Assembly (NCBI RefSeq): GCF_039530225.1
Contig: NZ_BAAAOH010000001.1
Span: forward strand, 992,001-1,056,000
Source of the DNA: Microbacterium pumilum
Lineage (GTDB): Bacteria; Actinomycetota; Actinomycetes; Actinomycetales; Microbacteriaceae
DNA: 64,000 nucleotides
Direction: 5' to 3'
The notes beneath the pieces are model-generated. The model ran no database searches, was not told where the DNA came from, and saw nothing but the letters and a program-made list of their open reading frames with translations. Positions 24,642-31,848 of this stretch are shown here, one piece after another; position 1 is the first letter of the stretch, and every line of letters begins with the position of its first letter. The translations under genes and the position numbers were made by a program.

Positions 24642-25901
24642 ATGAAGCTCGCCATCGTCGGCGGCGGCTCGACCTACACGCCCGAGCTGATCGACGGGTT
24701 CGCGCGGTATCGCGACATCCTGCCGCTCGAGGAGGTCGCGCTCGTCGACCCCGATCCGCGACGCCTCGAACTCGTGGGCGGAATGGTGCGCAGGATGCTG
24801 GCCCGAGCGGGGCACCCGGCGCGGGTGGTCACGACGAGCGATGTGCGGGAGGGGGTCACCGGCGCGGATGCCGTCCTCATCCAGCTGCGGGTCGGCGGAC
24901 AGGATGCTCGGCACGCCGATGAGACCTGGCCTCACGAGGTGGGCTGCATCGGGCAGGAGACGACGGGTCCCGGCGGGTTCGCGAAGGCCCTGCGCACCGT
25001 GCCCGTCGTGCTCCGCATCGCCGACGAGGTGCGTGCGCACGCCGCACCGGGAGCGTGGATCATCGACTTCACGAACCCGGTCGGCATCGTCACCCGCGCC
25101 CTGCTGCAGGCTGGGCATCGGGCGGTCGGGCTGTGCAACGTGGCCATCGGCTTCCAGCGGCGCTTCGCGGCGATGCTCGGCGTCGACCCGGACGAGGTCG
25201 CCCTGGGTCATGTGGGCCTCAACCACCTCACGTGGGAACGCAGCGTCTCGGTCGCGGGGCGCGACATCCTGCCCGAACTGCTGCGCGATCGACTCGGTGA
25301 CCTCGCCGACGACGTGCACGCATCGCCCTCGCTGCTGACCCAGCTCGGCGTCGTGCCGTCGTACTATCTGCGGTACTTCTACGCTCACGATCTCGTGTTG
25401 GCGGAGCAGCTGGCGGAACCCTCGCGCGCCGAAGCGGTCCGAGCGATCGAGAACGAGCTGCTCACGATGTACGCGGACCCGTCTGTCGATCAGAAGCCCG
25501 AGGCGCTCGAGCGACGCGGCGGCGCGTTCTACTCCGAGGCCGCCATCGAACTGCTCGCGGCGATTCGAGGGGCCGACGCGCCGGCGCGTGTCGTGAACCT
25601 CCGCAACGGCGGTGTGCTGCCCTTCCTCCCCGACGACCACGTGATCGAGGTGCCGGCCCGGTACGTCGACGGCGTGTTCGTCGCCGAGCCCGTCGCCGCG
25701 CTGGATGACGACATCCGGGGACTCGTGTCGACGGTCGCGGGATACGAGCGGCTCGCTCTCGACGCTGCGGTCCAGGGCGGTCGTGACCGGGTCGTACGCG
25801 CGATGCGCGCGCACCCGCTGGTGCTGCAGCACGATCGCGCCGAGCGGCTCACCGACCTTCTGCTGCACGAGAACAGGGGGTTCCTGGAGTGGGCGCGGTG
25901 A
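24642..25901 (+). CDS. GH4 family 6-phospho-beta-glucosidase-like enzyme
   Basis: Family 4 glycosidases cleave glycosides by an NAD- and metal-dependent oxidation-elimination route, and most act on 6-phosphorylated disaccharides. The protein (419 aa) opens with the Rossmann motif KLAIVGGGSTYTPEL, then QLRVGGQDARHADE, a metal-ligand Cys in GLCNVAIG (near residue 165), GHVGLNHLTW with the metal His (near 193), and a C-terminal helical part. GAGAGGA precedes the ATG. It lies in an ABC-type, not PTS-type, operon and is followed by an overlapping kinase gene, so the substrate is probably phosphorylated in the cytosol first. The anomeric and sugar specificity cannot be read. Confidence 0.9.
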   Translation: MKLAIVGGGSTYTPELIDGFARYRDILPLEEVALVDPDPRRLELVGGMVRRMLARAGHPARVVTTSDVREGVTGADAVLIQLRVGGQDARHADETWPHEVGCIGQETTGPGGFAKALRTVPVVLRIADEVRAHAAPGAWIIDFTNPVGIVTRALLQAGHRAVGLCNVAIGFQRRFAAMLGVDPDEVALGHVGLNHLTWERSVSVAGRDILPELLRDRLGDLADDVHASPSLLTQLGVVPSYYLRYFYAHDLVLAEQLAEPSRAEAVRAIENELLTMYADPSVDQKPEALERRGGAFYSEAAIELLAAIRGADAPARVVNLRNGGVLPFLPDDHVIEVPARYVDGVFVAEPVAALDDDIRGLVSTVAGYERLALDAAVQGGRDRVVRAMRAHPLVLQHDRAERLTDLLLHENRGFLEWAR

Positions 25902-26893
25902 CCGGTCCGACGTCTACCGAGGTGATCGTCGCCGTCGACGGCGGGGGGATGAAGACGGATGCCGTCGCCCTGACGATGGGCGGCCGGGTCATCGCGCGCC
26001 GGCGCGGCCCCGGCAGCAGCCCGCACTTCGAAGGGCTCGCACGATCGGTCGAGATCGTGGACGAGCTCGTGCGCGACGTCACCGGCGACGCCGCCGTCCG
26101 GCATGTCGACCTCTACCTGTCCGGGCTCGACCTGCCCATCGAGATCGAGCGATACCGGGCCGCTGTCGCCGCGCTGCCGTGGGCGCGGGGCGGCCTCGTC
26201 ATCGACAACGACCTCTTCGCACTGCTGCGAGCGGGCACCGACGAGCCGGATGCGGTCGCGATCGTGTGCGGCAGCGGCATCAACGCGGTGGGCGTGCGCG
26301 GCGACGGCGCGGTCGTCCGGTTTCCGTCACTCGGCCCTCTCTCGGGTGATTGGGGAGGTGGCTCGGGGCTCGGTCCCGAGGCGCTGTGGCACGCGGCGCG
26401 GGATGTCGACGGCCGCGGCGAGCGCACGAGCCTGACCTCGGCGATCTGCGCGGAGCTCGGCGTGGGCGCGATCGCGGAGCTGATAGAACAGCTGCACTTC
26501 GGAGAGCGTGACCAGGCCGACCTCTACGCCCTCGCACCGGTCATCTTCGCCGAGGCGTCGGCGGGGGATGCCGTGGCCCGCCGGCTTGTGGACCGCCAGG
26601 CCGACGAGATCATCGCGTTCGTCCGCGCCATCGTCCATCGCCTCGAGCTCGCTTCGCACGCATTCCCGATCGTGCTCGGTGGCAGCATCCTGCAGGGAGG
26701 CCACGCCATGCTCGACGAGCGCATCGCCGCCGGGATCTCGTCTGTTGCGCCGCATGCGCGGATCGTGCGGCCGGATGCGCCGCCGATCCTCGGCGCCGCG
26801 ATCGCGGCTGCCCTGCATGCCGGGGTTCCGCACGACGCGGTTTCGCGGGTGCGGAGCGAATTCGCCGGCGAGGGTGCACCCACGCCGGTGTGA
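25889..26893 (+). CDS. BadF/BadG/BcrA/BcrD-type ATPase family kinase (N-acetylglucosamine kinase-like)
   Basis: The fold is the ASKHA ATPase type seen in N-acetylglucosamine kinase. Phosphate 1 is VDGGGMKTDAVAL (Met where most members have Thr), with a CGSGINAVGV nucleotide loop and GDWGGGSGLGPEAL for substrate/adenosine contact. The C-terminal FPIVLGGSILQGG closes the cleft. The product has 334 residues. The gene overlaps the GH4 gene by 13 bases, so the two are translated together. That pairing suggests it phosphorylates the imported glycoside or the released sugar. A GTG four codons later is an alternative start. Confidence 0.85.
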   Translation: MGAVTGPTSTEVIVAVDGGGMKTDAVALTMGGRVIARRRGPGSSPHFEGLARSVEIVDELVRDVTGDAAVRHVDLYLSGLDLPIEIERYRAAVAALPWARGGLVIDNDLFALLRAGTDEPDAVAIVCGSGINAVGVRGDGAVVRFPSLGPLSGDWGGGSGLGPEALWHAARDVDGRGERTSLTSAICAELGVGAIAELIEQLHFGERDQADLYALAPVIFAEASAGDAVARRLVDRQADEIIAFVRAIVHRLELASHAFPIVLGGSILQGGHAMLDERIAAGISSVAPHARIVRPDAPPILGAAIAAALHAGVPHDAVSRVRSEFAGEGAPTPV

Positions 26894-26955
26894 CCCGACC
26901 TCCTTGCTCGGGCGCAGGTTTCGGCGCGGAGGGGCGGGCTCGTGAATGGCGCCGC

Positions 26956-27801
26956 TCACAGCCCCCAAGGGAACAGGACGGTGAAGATCGCGGCAGAGGC
27001 GATCAGGAACGAGCCGATGAATACCACGTCCCGAGCGCGGAACGGCACGAGGTGCCGCTCGGTGCGGTCGGGATACGCACCGAAAGCGCGCGCGTCCATC
27101 GCGAGTGCGACGCGTTCGGCATGGCGGATGGCGCCCGCCATGAGTGGAACGACATATCCGAACCATCGGCCGACCGCTGAGAAGGGACCGCGCCCACCGT
27201 GGGTCCCCCGCACGCGATGCGCCTGTCGGATGACCTCGAGCTCGTACCCGAAGCGCGGCACGAACCGGAATGCCGCAAGGGCCGTGTACCCGATGCGGTA
27301 GGGCACCCGGAGCTGCTGCACGGATGCGCGCACCGCATCCGGTCCGGTCGTCGACATTCCCGCGATGAGTGCAAGAGCGACGATCGCCGCGATGCGGAGG
27401 CCCGTTGCGAGGCCCACCTCGAGCGCCCCCCCGTACAGCATCCACGACCCGATCTGCCAGATCACGACGGACTGGTCGACCTTCGCCGGGTCGGTCCAGA
27501 GTGCGAAGCCGAGGCCGATGGCCGCGGCCGCGAGCGGGATCGCGATGAGGAGGATGACGAGGCGCCGGGTGAAGCTGACCCCGACGAGAAGGATCGCGTA
27601 GCTCAACGCGAGGAACGCGGCGGGAGTCGCGGCGTCTCGCACGAAGACCAGCAGCGCCATTGCGGGCAGCGGTGCGGCAAGTTTGGCGAGAGGGTTGAGG
27701 GCGTACAGGAAGCGAATGGATGACGCCGTCACATGGTCGGCGTAGGGATCGAAGCCCACGGCCGGCTTCTGTCCGGCGAGGACGGGTCCGCCGGCGGTCA
27801 T
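26956..27801 (-). CDS. ECF transporter T component (EcfT)
   Basis: EcfT is the membrane scaffold that links the substrate-binding S protein to the ATPases in energy-coupling factor vitamin importers. This 281-residue protein has five to six hydrophobic helices and the two conserved coupling motifs. The first is RQAHRVRG near residue 200; the second is AMDARAFGA near 240. These Ala-Arg-x boxes insert into grooves of the ATPases. Its start overlaps the end of the ATPase gene by four bases, so the two are coupled. The order S, A-A', T on the minus strand makes a complete transporter. Confidence 0.9.
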   Translation of the reverse strand: MTAGGPVLAGQKPAVGFDPYADHVTASSIRFLYALNPLAKLAAPLPAMALLVFVRDAATPAAFLALSYAILLVGVSFTRRLVILLIAIPLAAAAIGLGFALWTDPAKVDQSVVIWQIGSWMLYGGALEVGLATGLRIAAIVALALIAGMSTTGPDAVRASVQQLRVPYRIGYTALAAFRFVPRFGYELEVIRQAHRVRGTHGGRGPFSAVGRWFGYVVPLMAGAIRHAERVALAMDARAFGAYPDRTERHLVPFRARDVVFIGSFLIASAAIFTVLFPWGL

Positions 27802-29690
27802 GGCGAGCCTCCTGGTGATGCGACGGGCAGGTCGGCGAGCCGTGCGATGCGGGCGAGTTCGGGATGACGGTGCAGCCCTCTGAGGGCGCGTCGAAGGGGC
27901 GGCGGCCGAAGACCGGCCCCCTCGATGAGCTCGTCGTCGGCGAAGACGTCGGCGGTCGCGCCGGCGCGGACGACGCGCCCGTCCGCCATCACGATCGTGC
28001 GGGCGGCGTACTCCGCGACGAGCTGCATGTCGTGCGTCACCACGAGGATGGTCGTGCCCTCGTCGTTGAGCTCGCGCAGGAGCGCGAGCAGCTCGTCGGC
28101 GCGCGCGCGATCCTGCCCGAACGTCGGCTCGTCCAGGACCAGCACAGGCGCACCGGTCACGAGTGCCGTGCCGACCGAAAGCCGGCGCTTCTGGCCGCCC
28201 GACAGCAGGAACGGGTGCGAACTCGCCTTGTCGGCGATGCCGAACCGGTCGAGAAGCGCCACGGTGCGCTCGCGCACCTCATCCTCGGCGAGGTGCTGCA
28301 GGCGGAGCCCGTGCGCCACCTCGTCGAAGACCGTGTGCGCGATGAACTGGTGCTCGGGATTCTGGAACACGAAACCGATCCGCGACGACAGCGTGCGCGA
28401 ATCCGCGCGTGACACATCGAGGTCGCCGATGCGCACCGTTCCGCGCGGCGGGGGGATGACCCCTGCGATCGCCTGGACAAGAGTCGTCTTGCCGGCCCCG
28501 TTCGCGCCGACGACCGCGGCGAACTCCCCCTGCCGGACGGTGAGCTCGACGTCATGGAGCACGGTGGTGCGACCGCGCCGGAGGGTGAGATCGCGCACCT
28601 CGATCAGCGCGGCGAGCGGCGTTTCGGTGTTCGTGGGTACGGACGCTTCGACAGGCGCAGCGACCGGTTGCGGCTCAGCGGCGGCTTGTAGCTGAGCGAC
28701 CGGTTGCCGCTGAGCGACCGCTCGCGGCTCAGCGATGGCTTGTGGTCCCTGAGCTCGTCGAAGGGTCGCAGGAGACGCCGCGGGTCCGGCCTCCGCGTCG
28801 AGCGCCTCATGCAGCTCGGCCGGAGTCAACGGCAGCGGGTCGAGCGTGAAACCCGCGCGCCGCAGGCGCAGCGCCGCGAGTGCGGACACGGGCAGCCAGA
28901 CGCCCATCGCGTGCAGTTCATCGGCCCGCAGTCGCAGCACCTCGTCGACCGAGCCGTCGGCGGCCAGGCATCCCTGCTGATCGAGCACGACGACGCGGTC
29001 GACGAAGCCGGCAGCCGCGTCGAGGTTGTGCTCGACGAGCAGCACCGCCCGATCCCCCTCGGCGATGAGCTCGGCGAGCGCCTCATAGACCTCCTCGATG
29101 CCGCGGGGGTCGAGGTTGGCGGTCGGCTCATCGAGCACGAGCAGCGGCGAACCCATGGCGAGCGCGCAGGCGATCGCGAGTCGCTGCCTTCCACCGCCCG
29201 AGAGGCGATCGGGATTCTCGCCGCGGCGCTCCCACAGCCCCACCCGGCGCAGCGCAGACTCGGCACGAGCCAGCACGTCCGCCACCGGCATCCGCAGGTT
29301 CTCGGGTCCGAAGGCGACCTCATCCAGGAGCGTCCCCGTCACGAGCTGCGCATCGGGGTCCTGGAACACCATGGCGACCCGCCGGCTGAGTTCGGCGACC
29401 GAGGTGCGGACGGTGTCGTCGCCGCCGACCTCGACGCGCCCCGAGACCTCGGCCGGCAGGGCATGCGGGATGAGTCCGTTCAGCGCGAGGGCGAGCGTCG
29501 ACTTGCCCGACCCGCTCGGGCCCAGCAGCAGCACGACCTCGCCCGCGGCGATGTCGAAGGTGACGGATGCCGGAGTCGGCGTGGTCTCGCCGTCGTGAGT
29601 GACCGCGAGGTTCCGCACCTGCAGCAGCGGGGTGCCGGATGCGGCGCCGGCCGCCGGCGCGGCAGCGGGGTCGCGCTCGAGTGCGGTCAC
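27798..29690 (-). CDS. Fused ECF transporter ATPase (EcfA-A')
   Basis: Two ABC ATPase domains are joined in one 630-residue chain, each powering the ECF importer. The first has Walker A LGPSGSGKST, signature LSGGGRQRLAIA and Walker B LLVLDEPTANLD. The second has VGANGAGKTT, LSGGQKRRLSVG and VLVLDEPTFGQD. Residues from about 303 to 357 are a Pro/Ala/Gln-rich linker that is translated repeat sequence, including TLRRAQGP and AAPVEAS. Such linkers are not conserved in the family. The start is the GTG at 29690 after TGGGAAG. An inverted repeat upstream may be an operator. Downstream it overlaps ecfT. Confidence 0.9.
   Translation of the reverse strand: MTALERDPAAAPAAGAASGTPLLQVRNLAVTHDGETTPTPASVTFDIAAGEVVLLLGPSGSGKSTLALALNGLIPHALPAEVSGRVEVGGDDTVRTSVAELSRRVAMVFQDPDAQLVTGTLLDEVAFGPENLRMPVADVLARAESALRRVGLWERRGENPDRLSGGGRQRLAIACALAMGSPLLVLDEPTANLDPRGIEEVYEALAELIAEGDRAVLLVEHNLDAAAGFVDRVVVLDQQGCLAADGSVDEVLRLRADELHAMGVWLPVSALAALRLRRAGFTLDPLPLTPAELHEALDAEAGPAASPATLRRAQGPQAIAEPRAVAQRQPVAQLQAAAEPQPVAAPVEASVPTNTETPLAALIEVRDLTLRRGRTTVLHDVELTVRQGEFAAVVGANGAGKTTLVQAIAGVIPPPRGTVRIGDLDVSRADSRTLSSRIGFVFQNPEHQFIAHTVFDEVAHGLRLQHLAEDEVRERTVALLDRFGIADKASSHPFLLSGGQKRRLSVGTALVTGAPVLVLDEPTFGQDRARADELLALLRELNDEGTTILVVTHDMQLVAEYAARTIVMADGRVVRAGATADVFADDELIEGAGLRPPPLRRALRGLHRHPELARIARLADLPVASPGGSP
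28620..28775. repeat. Family A repeat inside the fused ECF ATPase gene
   Basis: The block begins with CGCTTCGACAGGCGCAGCG and ends with CCCTGAGCTCGTCGAAGGG. Between them are several AGCGACCGGTTGCGGCTC-type units. This is the same module order as the intergenic element at 2041-2194, in opposite relative arrangement. It encodes the linker between the two ATPase domains without breaking the frame. Confidence 0.8.
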
Positions 29691-29711
29691 GTGACTTCCC
29701 AGCAGGAGTGA

Positions 29712-29733
29712 ACTAAGTATCTCCTAACTTAGT
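29712..29733. promoter_or_regulatory. Inverted-repeat operator upstream of the ECF ATPase gene
   Basis: ACTAAGT (29712-29718) and ACTTAGT (29727-29733) form perfect 7-bp arms around an 8-base spacer, in an AT-rich patch within GC-rich surroundings. It lies 22 bases before the GTG of the ATPase gene on the minus strand. It resembles MarR- or PadR-type operators, but no regulator gene is adjacent. Confidence 0.55.
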
Positions 29734-29768
29734 GCACCCTTACCTGACCGGAGGGAACCTGGAAGAGG

Positions 29769-30320
29769 TCAGCCACGCCCCTGCCGAGGCACGCCGGCAC
29801 GTCGCAGCGCGGCAGCGATCGCGAGCCCCGCCGCAGTCCAGAGCACCGGTCCGATGATGAAGAGAGCGATGTAGACGATCTGCGCCCAGAGGGGGAAGCG
29901 CGTCGCGTCGGTGGCGAACCAGATCGGCACCGCGACGACGACGCCGACGATGACGGCCGAGAGGAAGAAGCGCCACGGCTCCCACCGGCGGTACCGCCCG
30001 AGGGCGGCGATGCCCTCCTGCAGCCCGCCGATCAGCAGTGCGGTGCCGATGTAGCGGCCTATCCACAGCGGCACTACGGCGCTCGCGACGAGCGCGGCGA
30101 TGAGGTGCGTGATGAGGGCGACCCACGGTTTGCGCAGCAGGTCCTGCGCGACGACTCCGGGCAGGACGTGGACGCCGAGGACGAGACCGTAGACGATCGG
30201 CAGACCGGCTGACACCGGGCCGCTCAGCGCACCGGCACCCGCCTGGACCACTCCCGCAGCCACCCCGATCGCGGCGCACGTGAGCAGCGTGCTCGTCGAG
30301 AGTCGGGATCGCTGGACCAC
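29769..30320 (-). CDS. ECF transporter S component, YkoE-like
   Basis: S components bind the vitamin or its precursor and sit beside EcfT in the membrane. The 183-residue protein has about six helices and a pattern (AAIGVAAGVVQAGAGAL, PIVYGLVLGVHVLPGVVA, GGLQEGIAALG) that fits the YkoE group linked with thiamine or hydroxymethylpyrimidine uptake. No TPP riboswitch was seen, so the substrate is uncertain. The GTG at 30320 has TACGCT seven bases upstream and no ribosome site, indicating a leaderless start. It is the first gene of the S, A-A', T set, separated by 78 bases from the ATPase gene. Confidence 0.78.
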   Translation of the reverse strand: MVQRSRLSTSTLLTCAAIGVAAGVVQAGAGALSGPVSAGLPIVYGLVLGVHVLPGVVAQDLLRKPWVALITHLIAALVASAVVPLWIGRYIGTALLIGGLQEGIAALGRYRRWEPWRFFLSAVIVGVVVAVPIWFATDATRFPLWAQIVYIALFIIGPVLWTAAGLAIAAALRRAGVPRQGRG

Positions 30321-30327
30321 ACGCGCA

Positions 30328-30333
30328 AGCGTA
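30328..30333 (-). promoter_or_regulatory. -10 box, leaderless promoter of the ECF S-component gene
   Basis: On the minus strand TACGCT is followed by 7 bases and the GTG. The expected -35 position falls inside the arm of the adjacent 23-bp hairpin. Confidence 0.45.
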
Positions 30334-30342
30334 AGCCCCCAC

Positions 30343-30404
30343 CGGTTACGGACGCGACACGCCGCAACCCCCGGTCGTGACGCGGCGTGTCGCGTCCGTA
30401 ACCG
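30343..30404. terminator. Perfect 23-bp hairpin after the pirin gene
   Basis: Arms 30343-30365 and 30382-30404 are perfectly complementary around a 16-base loop. The element lies 24 bases after the pirin stop and 22 bases before the S-component start on the minus strand. It would end pirin transcription; one arm overlaps the probable S-component -35 region. Confidence 0.8.
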
Positions 30405-30428
30405 AACGGGAGGGGGAGGGGGCCCGGG

Positions 30429-31415
30429 TCACACCCGCCGCCGGCGACGCGTCAGACGCACGGCCGGAAGGGGCGGCGCCGGGATGCGCTCATCGCCGTG
30501 GTCGACGACGTGACCGAAGCGAGCGGATGCCGCCTCCCAGTCCTCACGGGCCTGCACGATCTCTTCGTGCGATCGGCCGACGAAGTTCCACCACATCACG
30601 ATGTCGTCCTCGAACGGCTCCCCGCCGAGGAGGAACAGGGTCGCGCCCATCGTGCTCGCGACCTCCACGGAATCGCGTCGCACCCCGAGGTACAGCAAGT
30701 GCTCGGCGTCGAGCGAGACGAACGTCTCGGCGGCCGTCATCACCGTGACGTCGCCATCCACTCCGACGAGAGCGTGCTCCCACGCCTCGTCGAGCCGCAC
30801 GCGCACGCGGGAGCCTGCCGGGATGCGAAGCTCGGCCCCGACGATCGGCGTGTAAGCGGTGGCAGGCGACTCGGCGCCCCCGAACGAGCCCAGCACCACG
30901 GTCGCGTTGCCGTCCGCGCCGTCGACGGCCTCGAGTGGGATGACCGGCAGATCCTCGTGCCGCTCGAACGCCGGCGCACCGTGGCGTCGGCCCTCGGGAA
31001 GGGCGACCCACAGCTGCAGCGCGTCGAGGGGAACGGCGTCCTCCCCCACCGAGTACTCCGAGTGGGCGATGCCGGCGCCGCTCGTCATGAGGTTGAGAGC
31101 ACCGCGGCGGACGACCACATCGCTGCCGATCGTGTCTCGGTGGCGGACCTCCCCGACGAACGGCCACGCCACCGTCTGCAGGCCGATGTGCGGGTGCGGC
31201 TCGACCCGCATCCGGGTGACTTGCGGCCCGAACCGGTCGAGGAAGCACCAGGCACCCACCAGCGGCAGGTCGCGCTGCGGAAGGGCGCGCCTCACCGCCA
31301 TCGCCCGAACGCCGCCGAGCGGCACCTCGCGGGTCTCGAGCAGCAGGGCCTTCGGGCCGTCGCACTCGGACGAGGCCTCCGTGGCGACGGCGTCGTCGGT
31401 GTCGAGTCTGGTCAT
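30429..31415 (-). CDS. Pirin family protein
   Basis: Pirins are double-stranded beta-helix (cupin) proteins with an iron site; some have quercetinase activity and others act in redox control. The 328-residue product has the N-terminal cupin signature EPHPHIGLQTVAWPF and GAGIAHSEYS, giving the His/His/His/Glu metal site. The second cupin and a C-terminal helical part follow (EEIVQAREDWEAA). The ATG at 31415 lies 10 bases after the stop of a GNAT gene on the same strand, so the two form an operon. A perfect hairpin follows its stop. Confidence 0.9.
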   Translation of the reverse strand: MTRLDTDDAVATEASSECDGPKALLLETREVPLGGVRAMAVRRALPQRDLPLVGAWCFLDRFGPQVTRMRVEPHPHIGLQTVAWPFVGEVRHRDTIGSDVVVRRGALNLMTSGAGIAHSEYSVGEDAVPLDALQLWVALPEGRRHGAPAFERHEDLPVIPLEAVDGADGNATVVLGSFGGAESPATAYTPIVGAELRIPAGSRVRVRLDEAWEHALVGVDGDVTVMTAAETFVSLDAEHLLYLGVRRDSVEVASTMGATLFLLGGEPFEDDIVMWWNFVGRSHEEIVQAREDWEAASARFGHVVDHGDERIPAPPLPAVRLTRRRRRV

Positions 31416-31425
31416 GGCGGGGCCG

Positions 31426-31746
31426 TCATTCAGGGTGCGGGTGCGTGGGCCAGATCACGTCGAGGCCGGGCACGTCGTTCTTGCGGAGGTAGGCCGACAC
31501 GACCGGGCAGTGCGGGATGACGGTCTCGCCGCGGCTCGCGACATCCGCCATCGCGCCCGCGACCAGCTGCTGGGCGATCCCACGGCCCCGGAACGCCGGG
31601 TCCACCTCCGTGTGCGGAAAGATCAGGCGGCCGCGCGTATCGGCCCGGAACACCGTGTAGCCCGCGAGCACGCCATCGACGTGGATCTCGTAGCGGCCGG
31701 CACCGTCATTGCGGGTGACGGACGGGTCTTCGGCGGAGTCTGTCAT
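31426..31746 (-). CDS. Small GNAT-type N-acetyltransferase (YjdJ/Gcn5-like)
   Basis: This 106-residue acetyltransferase belongs to the short GNAT group (Pfam acetyltransferase-14 like). It has GRYEIHVDGVLAGYTVF, HTEVDPAFRGRGIAQQLV with the acetyl-CoA binding R-G-x-G element, and CPVVSAYLRKN at the end. I choose the ATG at 31746 because GAAGG lies 7 bases before it; an ATG two codons upstream is too close to that site. It is the first gene of a two-gene set with pirin and is divergent from the DUF3516 helicase gene. The substrate is unknown. Confidence 0.88.
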   Translation of the reverse strand: MTDSAEDPSVTRNDGAGRYEIHVDGVLAGYTVFRADTRGRLIFPHTEVDPAFRGRGIAQQLVAGAMADVASRGETVIPHCPVVSAYLRKNDVPGLDVIWPTHPHPE

Positions 31747-31848
31747 CGGCATCCCTTCGTCTTCTTCTTCAACGTAGGGGTGTGCCCGGCATTCCGCCAC
31801 AGCCGCCGACGGTCGGTCGGGTCGTGGCATCGGTGGAAGAGTGGGACG

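Noticed and set aside
24117..25868. Minus-strand frame across the 84-bp array and GH4 gene
   Set aside because: It exists because the 84-bp period keeps frames open and GH4 codons are GC-rich. The plus-strand GH4 product is clearly real.
29691..30428. TPP riboswitch for the ECF transporter
   Set aside because: No CUGAGA or related conserved blocks were found near the S or ATPase genes.
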